NCBI GenBank assembly: GCA_021777685.1
Contig: JAJYDH010000071.1
Span: 1-17,393 of the forward strand
Source: Planctomycetota bacterium
GTDB taxonomy: Bacteria > Planctomycetota > Planctomycetia > Isosphaerales > Isosphaeraceae
DNA length: 17,393 bases
Direction: 5' to 3'
Positions 1-7,953 of the stretch are shown here, piece by piece. The position numbers were made by a program, and so were the translations under genes. The notes under the pieces are model-generated. The model worked only from the letters and a program-made list of their open reading frames with translations, was not told where the DNA came from and made no database searches. The number at the start of each line of letters is the position of its first letter. Position 1 is the first letter of the stretch.

Positions 1-966
1 AATTTCTTCGACCAGCCGCTCCAGGTGGCTTACGTCGTCGACCCGATCCGCCAGACCCGGGGGTTCTTCCGCTGGCGGGACGGCGGGCTCGACCAGGTGG
101 GCGGCTATTATCTCTCGGCCGATCGCGGCGACCGGATCGCGCTGGCGAGGCTGGTCAACGACCTGGAGTCGATCGCCAACGCCGACCCTGGCGGCGGAGG
201 TGGTGGACTTTCCCCCCGACTGGAGGCGGAGCTGATCGCCATGCTCTCACGACCGCACCAGGCGACGACCTCGACGGCCAACCAGGCCCAGGTCGCCGCC
301 CTCTTCGGCACGATGGGCCTGTTCGCCGGCGTGCTGCTCGTCGCCGCCGTCGCCTGGCTTTACACCCTCACACAGCAATTGCACGACCAGGCCGAAGCCC
401 TGACCGCGCTCAAGGAGTCGGCCGAGCAGACCGAGACGGTCCAGAAGGTCGCCCTCGACGCCCTCCTGGCGAAGTCCGGGGAGGGGGGCGACCGCAAGTC
501 GTTCCTCGACAACTACCGGAAGGCCCGGAAAGACCTCGAAGAGGCCCTCGACAAGGTCAAGACTCAGGAAAAGCAGACGATCCTGGCGATGGCCGATAAC
601 AAGAAGCTCGAAGGCGATCTCGTCAAGGTCACCGAAGCGAAGCAGAAGGCCCTCGACGATGCCAAGTCGGTCAAGGAAGACCTCGACAAGGCCCGCGAGA
701 AGTACGCCGACCTCAAGGACGAGGCGGAGGCGTTCTACCAGACCAAGGACGGCCAGATCGCGGTGAAGTATTCGACGGCCCTGTACGCCGCCATCGCCGG
801 CTGGGTCCTGGCGCTGCTCTCGTCGCTCGGCTTGCTGGCGCTCTGGCTGTCGAGGACGCCGCTGGAGCCCGGTTCGTCGCCCGGCCTGAGCGTCTCCCCG
901 ATCAACGTCCCGGGCGTCAGCCCCGAGCCCGCCCCGTCGCAGGAGCCCCCCCATCAGATCGTCTAG
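1..966 (+). CDS. Membrane coiled-coil protein, probable C-terminal part of a JAB/MPN-domain protein (5' partial)
   Basis: The reading frame is open from base 1, so the gene starts outside the window; a GTG at 25 is possible but the residues before it (NFFDQPLQ) read on smoothly. Residues 1-55 (QVAYVVDP, GFFRW, GGYY) resemble the end of JAB/MPN metalloprotease-like domains, where a VxDP stretch follows the zinc site; the zinc motif itself would lie upstream. A Gly-rich linker (about residues 64-69) follows, then a hydrophobic segment (100-122), a long Lys/Glu/Asp-rich coiled coil (about 124-250), a second hydrophobic segment (260-283) and a Pro/Ser-rich tail. The likely topology is a helical coiled coil between two membrane anchors. 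The JAB assignment is from memory of family resemblance, not from a catalytic motif. The 3' end overlaps the next gene by 14 bases, which suggests translational coupling. Confidence 0.75.
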   Translation, partial: NFFDQPLQVAYVVDPIRQTRGFFRWRDGGLDQVGGYYLSADRGDRIALARLVNDLESIANADPGGGGGGLSPRLEAELIAMLSRPHQATTSTANQAQVAALFGTMGLFAGVLLVAAVAWLYTLTQQLHDQAEALTALKESAEQTETVQKVALDALLAKSGEGGDRKSFLDNYRKARKDLEEALDKVKTQEKQTILAMADNKKLEGDLVKVTEAKQKALDDAKSVKEDLDKAREKYADLKDEAEAFYQTKDGQIAVKYSTALYAAIAGWVLALLSSLGLLALWLSRTPLEPGSSPGLSVSPINVPGVSPEPAPSQEPPHQIV

Positions 967-2242
967 GATAGGCCGGCTCGCAGCCGGCTCGGCACTCATC
1001 GTACTGGCGATCGCGGCTCTCGGCCCGGACGGACCAGCGAATCCCGCCCCGAAGGTTGAAAGAAGTCCGGTCGCCGTCCCGGCGCCGAGCCCGAAGGCCG
1101 AGCGGTTCTATCGGTCGGGTATCCGGCTCTGGGCCGTCGGGCGAGCCTGGAGCGTGGCCGTCCCCGCGCTCTTCCTGGTCACGGGGCTCTCGGCCAGGAT
1201 CAGGCGGTTCGCCTCGGGCCGGGGCCGGCCCTGGCTGGTCGAGGTCGCGACCTACGCGGTCGCCTTCCTCGCGATCGAATTCCTCCTGACGCTCCCCCTC
1301 CGCTACTACGCGGGATTCGTCCGGCTCCACGCCTACGGGCTCTCGGTCCAGACCTTCGGCCGCTGGCTCGGCGACGCTCTGAAGGGGCTGGGGGTCGAGA
1401 TGGTCGGCGCGGTGCTGTTCCTCTGGGTTCCCTACCTCCTGATGGCCCGGAGCCCGAGGCGGTGGTGGCTCTACACGGGACTGCTGGCCCTGCCCTTCGC
1501 CGGGTTCTCGGCGCTGATCGCGCCGATCGTGGTCGACCCGCTGTTCAACGACTTCGGGCCGATGAAGAACGGGCACCTTGAGGCCAGGATCGACGCCCTG
1601 GCCCACCGCGCGGGGATCGACGGCGGCAAGATCTTCGAGGTCGACAAGAGCAAGGACACGAGGACGGTCAACGCCTACGTCACCGGCCTGTTCGGGACCA
1701 GGCGGATCGTGCTCTGGGACACGATCATCGCGAAGCTCGACGAGGACGAGTTGCTGGCCGTGATGGGCCATGAGATGGGGCATTACGTCCTGAACCACGT
1801 CGCGCAGGGGCTGGTCCTGTCGTCGATCGGGACCGTCTTCGCCCTCTACCTGATCCACCGGGCGGCCAACGCGCTCATCCGCCGCTTCGGAGGTCGCTTC
1901 GGGTTCGACCGGCTCTCGGACGTGGCCTCGGTCCCGCTCCTCCTGCTGCTGGCGCAGGTGACGATCTTCCTCGGCTCTCCGGTCATCAACGGGTTCAGCC
2001 GGCACATGGAGCACGAGGCCGACCGCTTCTCGCTGGAGATCACCCGGGACAACCGCGCGGCGGCGACCGCCTTCGTCAAGCTCCAGGAGGATAACCTGTC
2101 GGTCCCCTATCCCGACTGGTGGGTGCAAATCTGGCGGTCGACCCACCCGTCGATCGGCGAACGGATCGAGTTTTGCAACGAATATCGGCCCTGGGAGACG
2201 GGCGGGCCGATGAGGTACGCATCGCTCTTCGGCGAGCCTTGA
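953..2242 (+). CDS. M48 family (Ste24-like) integral membrane zinc metalloprotease, probable ATC start
   Basis: A 429-aa membrane metalloprotease. From the 953 start the zinc motif H273-E-M-G-H277 is visible, with the downstream third ligand E353 in the SRHMEHEAD segment, both diagnostic of M48. Residues around DPLFNDFGPM and VDKSKDTRTVNAYV match the Ste24/CAAX-protease branch. About five to six membrane segments flank the catalytic site. The role is presumably membrane or lipoprotein quality control; the substrate is unknown. Start choice: the only ATG/GTG/TTG is GTG 1154, but that removes family-typical sequence (SPKAERFYRSG, LWAVGRAWS) that is open in frame. The frame opens after a stop at 887. 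ATC 953 has AGGAG (941-945) seven bases upstream and begins a signal-like peptide (RSSRIGRL then LIVLAIAALG). A CTG at 1004 is the other option. It overlaps the upstream gene. Confidence 0.85.
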   Translation: MRSSRIGRLAAGSALIVLAIAALGPDGPANPAPKVERSPVAVPAPSPKAERFYRSGIRLWAVGRAWSVAVPALFLVTGLSARIRRFASGRGRPWLVEVATYAVAFLAIEFLLTLPLRYYAGFVRLHAYGLSVQTFGRWLGDALKGLGVEMVGAVLFLWVPYLLMARSPRRWWLYTGLLALPFAGFSALIAPIVVDPLFNDFGPMKNGHLEARIDALAHRAGIDGGKIFEVDKSKDTRTVNAYVTGLFGTRRIVLWDTIIAKLDEDELLAVMGHEMGHYVLNHVAQGLVLSSIGTVFALYLIHRAANALIRRFGGRFGFDRLSDVASVPLLLLLAQVTIFLGSPVINGFSRHMEHEADRFSLEITRDNRAAATAFVKLQEDNLSVPYPDWWVQIWRSTHPSIGERIEFCNEYRPWETGGPMRYASLFGEP

Positions 2243-2264
2243 GGTCGACGGTGCGGGATGAGTA

Positions 2265-2292
2265 CAGACAGATCATCCGTCGCTGTGATAAT
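2265..2292 (+). promoter_or_regulatory. Candidate promoter for the MMPL gene
   Basis: An extended -10 element TGTGATAAT (2284-2292) lies 16 bp after a weak -35 CAGACA (2265-2270). It lies just after the M48 gene stop and about 155 bases before the MMPL start. Only the extended -10 is a good match, so this is a suggestion. Confidence 0.3.
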
Positions 2293-2307
2293 CTTTCCGG
2301 ATCGTCC

Positions 2308-2340
2308 GCCCGAACCCCGGCCCATCCCGGGGCTTCGGGC
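2308..2340 (+). other. Hairpin in the M48-MMPL spacer
   Basis: GCCCGAACCCCGG (2308-2320) can pair with CCGGGGCTTCGGGC (2327-2340), leaving one bulged G and a six-base loop. No T-run follows, so a simple intrinsic terminator is unlikely. It would sit in the 5' leader of the MMPL transcript. Confidence 0.4.
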
Positions 2341-2447
2341 TCCCGGTCGATGGATCGCGTCGGTCGATTGGCGTCGATCTTGCATGTGGTCCCGGACGGA
2401 GACATCCCCGGGTTCGGAGTGACGCCAGGTTGGGGAGCGGAGACCCG

Positions 2448-5177
2448 ATGTCGATCGACACCTTGCGGACGGCGGTGACGCGGCGTCCCGGATGGATCGT
2501 GGGATTCTGGGTCGTCCTGGCGATCGCGGTCGGCCTCGGCTCGCCAGACCTGACCCGGCTCGCGGCCGAAGGGCAGGCCCACCTCCTGGCCGAGGACGCC
2601 GAGAGCAGCGTCGGGGCCGACCTGATCCGCCATGCCTGGCCGGACCAGGCGTTCGAGTCGCAGGCGGTGGTCGCGCTCCACCGCCCCTCGGGGCTCTCGG
2701 CCGAGGATCGCTCGTACGCCCGGAAGCTGGCCGACCGGTTCGAACTGACGACCGAACGCCCGGCCGACTTCCTCCGGGTCCTCGGGCCGGCCTCGAAGCC
2801 GGCGATCGCCGACCGGCTGGTCAGCAACGACCGGTCGCTGGAGTTGATCGCCGTGCAGCTCAGTGCTTCCTTCGTCGCCCCGTCGACCGAGGCGGCCGTC
2901 CGCTGGCTCCAGGAGCAGGCCGACCGGCCCGGCCTGGCCCCGCCGGCCGGGCTGGATGTCCGCTGGACCGGCGACGCGGTCATCGGCCGGGACTTCATGC
3001 GGAATGTCCAGATCTCGCTCGACCGCGCGGCCCTGGCGACGGTGGTCCTCCTGCTGGGCGTGCTCCTGTTCGTCTACCGATCGCTCCCGCTTGCCCTGGT
3101 CCCGCTGCTGACGATCGGGATCTGCGTGATCATCTCCCGGGGCGTGCTCGCCTGGCTGGCGACGGCCGGCTGGGAGATCTCGCCGCTGGTCGAGCTGTTC
3201 CTGATCGTGCTCCTGTTCGGCAGCGGGACCGACTTCTGCCTCTTCGTCTCCTGGCGATTCGGAGAGCACTGGGACGCGAGGAACCCGGCGGGGGCGATGC
3301 GGGTCACCCTCAGGCGGGGGGCCAAGGCCCTGATGACCAGCGCGGGGACCGTCTTCGTCGGCCTGATGCTGATGGGGACGACCCGGTTCAAGCTGTTCTC
3401 CAGCACCGGGCCGAGCGTGGCCCTGGGCCTGGTGATCACACTGGCCGCGAGCCTCACGCTCGCGCCCTCGCTGCTGGTCCTGCTCGCGAAATGGCGGCCG
3501 AGGTCCTTCGACGGGATGACGGCCCCGTCGTCGGGGTTCTGGGACCGCTTCGCGCACCGGGTCCTGGCCCGGCCGGTCCTGAGCTGGGCGGGCGCGCTGG
3601 CGTTGATGCTCCCGTTCGCGATCCTCGGCACCCGGACGACCTTCACCCATGACACGCTCCTGGAGATGCCCGCGTCGATCCCCTCGGCCGACGGGCTCCG
3701 GCTGATCGCGTCCAAGTTCGGGCCGGGGATGGCCGCGCCCCTGACGGTGGTCCTGGAGTCGGACCGCGACCTCCATCGCTCCGAGGGGCTGGCCCTGATC
3801 GATGACCTGAGCCGGAGCCTTTCGAGGCAGAAATGGCTCGTCGAGGTCCGGTCGGCGACCCAGCCTCTGGGGAGCACCCGGCCGCTCGACCCGGCCCGGC
3901 TCTCGTCGAGGCTGGCCTCGGTCAACGAGGGCTTCGGCCAGATCGAGGCGGGCGCCGACCAGCTCCGCAAGGGGCTCGAAGACGGGCTGGAGAAGCTCCG
4001 GGCGGCCCGTTGGCTCCTGACCCGGTCCGGCATCCGGCTCCCGAAGGCCGGCGAGCCCGTCGATCCCAACTCCCCCGAGGCCCGCGCGACCCGCGCGGCG
4101 TTCTCCAACGGTTTCAAGGAGGCCGGGTCGTTCCTCCTCGGCGGCAATCGCATCCAGACACCCCGGCCAGCCGAGAATCCAAAGCCACCCGAGCCCCCAC
4201 GATCGGCGCCGGAGAAGCCCGACGAGATGGTCGAGCAGCTCGCCAGGGCCGTCGACGGCGCGGGCAAGCTGGCGGACGGGGTCCGTCGGGCCTCTCGCGA
4301 GATCTCGGCCATCCTCGACGACCCCGTCGGCCGTCGCTCGCTCGACCGGCTCCTGATCACGCCCGAGACGGTCCGCGACCACCCCGAGCTGGGCGAGAGC
4401 TTCGACACCTACATCACGCCCGACGGCCGGTCGGCCCGGCTCGACCTGACCCAGCGTGCCCGGGTCTTCTCCGAGACGGCGATGAATGAGGTCATCGGGC
4501 TCCGCCAGAAGCTCTTTCACCTCCTCGAAGAGGAGGGGGAGCCCTCGAAGCTCCGGGCGATCGTCGCCGGGCCGAACGCGGAGTCGGCCGACATCCGATC
4601 CCTGACCCGCTCCGACCAGGTCAAGAGCTGGTTCGTGATCCCGATCGGGGTCTTCATCGTCCTGATCGTCGCCCTCCGCGACCCGATGGCGTGCATCAAC
4701 CTCGTGGCGACGATGCTCCTGACGTACCTCTTCGCCCTCGGCGCGACGCACTTCCTGTTCATCACCTGCCTGGGGTCGGAGGGGCTGGACTGGAAGGTCC
4801 CCTACTTCCTGTTCGTCCTGCTGGTCGCGGTGGGGGTCGACTACAACGTCTTCCTGATGGCCAGGCTCCACGAGGAGACAGGGACGCTCGGGCTGAGGGC
4901 CGGGATCGGCCGGGCCGTGGCCCAGACGGGCGGCCTGATCTCCTCGGCGGCGGCGATCACGGCGGTCAGCTTCGCCTCGTTCCTGTTCAGCCCGCTCAGC
5001 TCGCTTCGCCAGCTCGGCTTCGCGCTGGTGGTCGGGATCGCCGTCGACGCCATGCTCGTTCGCCCGCTCCTGGTCCCCTGCGGCCAGTGGCTCCTGAACC
5101 GCCGCTCCGAGTCGCGGAGGATGGCGCGGCTCATGGTCGCCCCTCGTGTCGAGGCCCTCACTCCGGTTTCGAACTGA
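2448..5177 (+). CDS. MMPL family RND-type transporter
   Basis: A 909-aa proton-driven exporter of the MMPL family, which usually moves lipids or other hydrophobic compounds across the inner membrane. It shows the duplicated RND plan: one membrane helix near residues 16-34, a periplasmic domain, a helix bundle, a second periplasmic part that contains a long Ala/Glu/Lys-rich helical insert with a Pro-rich linker (PKPPEPPRSAPEKP), and a second bundle. The proton-relay positions are recognisable: GTDF with D262 in the first bundle and VDYN with D798-Y799 in the second; in MmpL3 both are Asp-Tyr, so here the first Tyr is Phe. ATG 2448 is preferred because GGAG (2439-2442) sits five bases upstream; an in-frame TTG at 2430 is an alternative. 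The 3' end overlaps a small gene on the other strand by 20 bp. The cargo cannot be inferred. Confidence 0.93.
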   Translation: MSIDTLRTAVTRRPGWIVGFWVVLAIAVGLGSPDLTRLAAEGQAHLLAEDAESSVGADLIRHAWPDQAFESQAVVALHRPSGLSAEDRSYARKLADRFELTTERPADFLRVLGPASKPAIADRLVSNDRSLELIAVQLSASFVAPSTEAAVRWLQEQADRPGLAPPAGLDVRWTGDAVIGRDFMRNVQISLDRAALATVVLLLGVLLFVYRSLPLALVPLLTIGICVIISRGVLAWLATAGWEISPLVELFLIVLLFGSGTDFCLFVSWRFGEHWDARNPAGAMRVTLRRGAKALMTSAGTVFVGLMLMGTTRFKLFSSTGPSVALGLVITLAASLTLAPSLLVLLAKWRPRSFDGMTAPSSGFWDRFAHRVLARPVLSWAGALALMLPFAILGTRTTFTHDTLLEMPASIPSADGLRLIASKFGPGMAAPLTVVLESDRDLHRSEGLALIDDLSRSLSRQKWLVEVRSATQPLGSTRPLDPARLSSRLASVNEGFGQIEAGADQLRKGLEDGLEKLRAARWLLTRSGIRLPKAGEPVDPNSPEARATRAAFSNGFKEAGSFLLGGNRIQTPRPAENPKPPEPPRSAPEKPDEMVEQLARAVDGAGKLADGVRRASREISAILDDPVGRRSLDRLLITPETVRDHPELGESFDTYITPDGRSARLDLTQRARVFSETAMNEVIGLRQKLFHLLEEEGEPSKLRAIVAGPNAESADIRSLTRSDQVKSWFVIPIGVFIVLIVALRDPMACINLVATMLLTYLFALGATHFLFITCLGSEGLDWKVPYFLFVLLVAVGVDYNVFLMARLHEETGTLGLRAGIGRAVAQTGGLISSAAAITAVSFASFLFSPLSSLRQLGFALVVGIAVDAMLVRPLLVPCGQWLLNRRSESRRMARLMVAPRVEALTPVSN

Positions 5178-5313
5178 CGAGGAGGCAGGCCGCGAGGCCC
5201 AGGACGACCGGGCCGTCCACGGTCAGAGTCGGCCGGGGCAGCCACCCCCGATTTTTCCGGGCCTCGACGAGTTCCGCGCCGGTTGGCGCATGATCCCAGA
5301 TGGCGACCGCCAT
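5158..5313 (-). CDS. Very small hypothetical protein (51 aa), second gene of a micro-operon
   Basis: I do not recognise the family. The protein begins MAVAIWDHAPTGAELVEARK, continues with a Trp/Pro/Arg patch and ends in a hydrophobic stretch (VVLGLAACLLVSS) that is too short or marginal for a clear membrane anchor. Codon use is strongly GC-ending, as in the neighbouring real genes. It starts 12 bases after the stop of the 61-aa gene upstream on the same strand, so the two are probably co-transcribed. Its stop lies within the 3' end of the MMPL gene (20-bp antisense overlap). The short ribosome-site candidate is GGTGA. The evidence is codon use, tight spacing and protein-like composition. Confidence 0.55.
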   Translation of the reverse strand: MAVAIWDHAPTGAELVEARKNRGWLPRPTLTVDGPVVLGLAACLLVSSKPE

Positions 5314-5325
5314 CACGTCACCCAG

Positions 5326-5511
5326 TCAGGTGGTGTCGAAGACGGCGTAGACGTCGGGCCCGACCCGGACGACCACGTCGTTGGTGAACTCGTCCAGGCC
5401 GACGATATCGACGACCTCGGCCGGCGGGTCGAATTCGCGGGTCCAGGCCAGCACGTCGCCGAGCGACCGGAGCCCGGACGAGGAATCTCGGATCGGGTCG
5501 TGCTCCGACAT
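5326..5511 (-). CDS. Small hypothetical protein (61 aa), first gene of a micro-operon
   Basis: An unrecognised small acidic soluble protein that begins MSEHDPIRD and ends VRVGPDVYAVFDTT. It has a helical first half (LRSLGDVLAWTREF) and a beta-like second half (EVVDIVG, NDVVVRVG, VYAVFD). No signal peptide or membrane segment is seen. ATG 5511 is chosen because GGAGG (complement of 5520-5524) lies eight bases upstream; the frame stays open further upstream but the sequence there is not protein-like. It is followed after 12 bases by the 51-aa gene. It is divergent from the ABC permease gene, with about 150 bases between starts. It may be a lineage-specific conserved hypothetical protein. Confidence 0.68.
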   Translation of the reverse strand: MSEHDPIRDSSSGLRSLGDVLAWTREFDPPAEVVDIVGLDEFTNDVVVRVGPDVYAVFDTT

Positions 5512-5664
5512 CGGGCGGGCCTCCGACACGCGGTCGATCTCAAGATACCATGCCCTCAACGATACGGTCCGAGATCGGTCGCGTGACGCGATGTTCCGGA
5601 AAAGCTTGTGGTACGATACGCTCGCGTCGAGATCGGTGAAGTCGCGGGGCGAGGGATGATCGGC

Positions 5665-7374
5665 ATGGGTTGGTTCCGAGGACCGGTTCGGTTGATGGGC
5701 GCGTGCCTGCTGGTCGCGCTCCTGCTGCCGGCCCTGGCCATCTTGCCCTCCGCGGTGGTCGACCGGGGGCCGGACGGTCGGGCCCGGGTCTCGCCCTTCC
5801 CGATCGCGATCGCGGCGTTCGACCCGTTCGTCTGGACCTGCGCCCGGAACAGCGCGGCGGTCGCCTCGGCGGTCGCCGCAGGCTCTCTGGCGATCGGGGT
5901 GGGGCTGGCCCTGCTCGTCCATCGTCGGCGCTTCTGGGGCCGGACCGTCCTCTGGGCGCTGGCGATCCTGCCGCTGGCGGGGGGACCGCTCCTGATCGCG
6001 CCCGGGGTCGAGACGATCCTCGGCGGCGATCGGGGGAGAGAATGGCTCGCGGCCCGGTCGATCCTGGGCATTTCCGCCGATGGCCTGGTCCGCTGGGCGG
6101 CGCTCGTCTGGGTCGGCCTCGCGAGCGGCGTCCCGCTGGTCGCGCTGGCGACGGGCTCGGCCTTGCGGCGCGTCGATCCCGCGTGGGTCGACGCGGCGAG
6201 AGGCGTCGGGGCCGCTCGGGGTCGGGTCTGGCGCGAGATCGTCTGGCCGATCCTCCGGCCGACGTCGGCCCGGGCCGCCTCGATGGTCTTCACGCTCGCG
6301 CTGGTCGAGCCGGCCGGCCCGCTGATCCTCGGGCTGAGGAGGACCCTCGCCGTCCAGATGCTCGGGGCGGCGACCCGCGACGACCAGCCGACCCGGGCGG
6401 CGACCCTGGCCCTGCTCTCGATCGCGATCGCCGCGGCCGGCCGGATCTTGATCGGGTGGTGGGGCGGCCGGAGTTGCGCTCGGGACGTGGTTCCGGACGC
6501 CCAGGGTCCGGCATTTCTCGGCTTCCGGCGGGCGTCCGCCGCGTCGCTGACGCTCCTCACGTGGATCCTATTCGCTCTCGGCCCCTTCCTTGCCTTTCTG
6601 CTGGGCACCCTGGGTTCCGGGAGATCGGCGATCTCGGGTTCCTGGACCGACCTGGTCCGGGGCTGGCTGGTCGATCCGGATCTCGGGGCCTGGGCTCTCA
6701 ACTCGTCGCTTTGCGCGGGGCTGGCCATCGGGTTCGACCTGGCGATCCTCGGGTCCCTCCGCCGAGGGAGATCAGGGGCCATCCTGGGGGCGGTCCGGCT
6801 CGCCGGGCGTCTGTTCGAGGCCGTCCCGCCACTGGCCCTGGGGACGGGCGCCCTGGCGCTCCCCTGGCTGCTGGCCGTCCTGGCGGATTCTCTCGGCGGT
6901 CCCGCCGGGACGTGGCTCCGGGCGGTCGCCCGGGAGTTGAGCCCCGCCCGATCGCCGGGAATCCTCCTCATCCTCGGCCTGGCGGCGATCCGCCTGCCGA
7001 TGCTCGCGAGGTCGGCCGAAGTCTCCGGTCGAGAGATCCGCCCGGCCCGGGTCGACGCGGCGAGGATCGTCGGCGCCTCCGATCGTCGGGCGAGGAAGGC
7101 GGTCGACGGTCGCTGGCTGGGCATCGTCCCCGGCGGCTCGGCCATCCTGGCCCTGGCGCTGGCCTCGACCAACCTGGCCCCGGCTTTGCTCCTCACACCG
7201 TCCTCGGGTCGCCGGACGCTGGCCCCCGCGCTCCTCCGGATGAGCCTCGATGGAGGCCCGGTTGACCCCAGGGCCGCCTGTCTGGTCCTCGCGATCCTCG
7301 CCTTGAACGCGGTCGGGCTGGCCCTGGCGTCGAGGGCTCGCGAAGGCCCCATCGGCGAGTGGTTCCGAGGTTGA
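5665..7374 (+). CDS. ABC transporter permease, fused two-domain (FbpB-like)
   Basis: A roughly 569-aa inner-membrane permease made of two binding-protein-dependent transport domains in tandem, the arrangement of FbpB/ThiP-type importers for ferric iron or thiamine. Each half carries a cytoplasmic EAA-type loop that docks on the ATPase: DAARGVGAARGRVWREIVWP (about 176-195) with the conserved Gly, and DAARIVGASDRRARKAV (about 464-480), which is more degenerate and lacks the final Pro. About twelve hydrophobic segments fit the usual length. No ATPase or binding-protein gene is adjacent in this window, so the partners must be elsewhere or upstream genes are unrelated. Start: ATG 5665 has GAGGG nine bases upstream; ATG 5656 has it directly abutting, and GTG 5608 is a longer alternative. 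The substrate is unresolved. Confidence 0.85.
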   Translation: MGWFRGPVRLMGACLLVALLLPALAILPSAVVDRGPDGRARVSPFPIAIAAFDPFVWTCARNSAAVASAVAAGSLAIGVGLALLVHRRRFWGRTVLWALAILPLAGGPLLIAPGVETILGGDRGREWLAARSILGISADGLVRWAALVWVGLASGVPLVALATGSALRRVDPAWVDAARGVGAARGRVWREIVWPILRPTSARAASMVFTLALVEPAGPLILGLRRTLAVQMLGAATRDDQPTRAATLALLSIAIAAAGRILIGWWGGRSCARDVVPDAQGPAFLGFRRASAASLTLLTWILFALGPFLAFLLGTLGSGRSAISGSWTDLVRGWLVDPDLGAWALNSSLCAGLAIGFDLAILGSLRRGRSGAILGAVRLAGRLFEAVPPLALGTGALALPWLLAVLADSLGGPAGTWLRAVARELSPARSPGILLILGLAAIRLPMLARSAEVSGREIRPARVDAARIVGASDRRARKAVDGRWLGIVPGGSAILALALASTNLAPALLLTPSSGRRTLAPALLRMSLDGGPVDPRAACLVLAILALNAVGLALASRAREGPIGEWFRG

Positions 7375-7422
7375 GGCCGGCACGGTTTTTCTTCTTCTGG
7401 CTCCAGCGACGGGGATCGAGAC

Positions 7423-7953
7423 GTGAATCAGTCAACCGGTGGTGGCTCGCTCGGGCTCAAGCTCATCGGGGCCTTCAAGTTCGCCAGCGGGCTGCTCCTC
7501 GTCGCCCTGGGCGTCGGGCTGTTCCGCGACCAGCATGCCGACATGAGGGAAGAGGCGGAGCACCTGGTGGCCGCTCTCAAGCTCGACCCGGGGAATCACT
7601 ACATCCACTCGGTGATCGAGAAGGTCTCCGGGATCAAGCCCGGGCAACTCAAGGCGATCGGCGTCGGGACCTTCCTTTACGCCCTGATCTACCTGGCCGA
7701 AGGGGGAGGGTTGTTACTCGGCCGGCGCTGGGCCGAATACTTCACCGTGGTCGCCACGGGCCTGTTCATACCCGTCGAGCTGTACGAGGTCGCGACCCGG
7801 CCGACGCTGATCAAGGTCGCCGTCCTGGCGATCAACGTTGCCTGCGTGGTGTACGTGGTCGTCCAGCTCCGGAAGCGGCTCCGCGAGGACGCCGGGCCGT
7901 CGATCGGCCCGGCACAGGAAGCGCGGGCCGATCACTTCAGGGGCGGGTCGTAA
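7423..7953 (+). CDS. DUF2127 family membrane protein
   Basis: A 176-aa membrane protein matching DUF2127: LKLIGAFKFASGLLLVALGVG at the N-terminus, an amphipathic stretch containing LKLDPGNHYIHSVIEKVSGI, then KAIGVGTFLYALIYLAEGGG and RRWAEYFTVVATGLFIPVEL, and a final helix VAVLAINVACVVYVVVQL. Four hydrophobic segments are visible, followed by a basic cytoplasmic tail. The function is unknown. GTG 7423 is used, with GGGGA (7411-7415) seven bases upstream. It begins 48 bases after the ABC permease on the same strand and may be co-transcribed with it. The last 22 bases overlap the 3' end of the gene on the opposite strand. Confidence 0.85.
   Translation: MNQSTGGGSLGLKLIGAFKFASGLLLVALGVGLFRDQHADMREEAEHLVAALKLDPGNHYIHSVIEKVSGIKPGQLKAIGVGTFLYALIYLAEGGGLLLGRRWAEYFTVVATGLFIPVELYEVATRPTLIKVAVLAINVACVVYVVVQLRKRLREDAGPSIGPAQEARADHFRGGS

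Noticed and set aside
2258..2422. 54-codon plus-strand frame between the M48 and MMPL genes
   Set aside because: No spaced ribosome site, composition not protein-like, and it covers a promoter candidate and a hairpin.
2076..4871. Very long minus-strand open frame opposite the MMPL gene
   Set aside because: It is an antisense shadow caused by GC-rich codons; the translation is Arg/Pro/Gln-rich and the plus strand carries a clear MMPL protein.
5556..7352. Long minus-strand open frame opposite the ABC permease
   Set aside because: Arg/Ala/Pro-rich shadow with no domain features; the plus strand encodes a clear permease.
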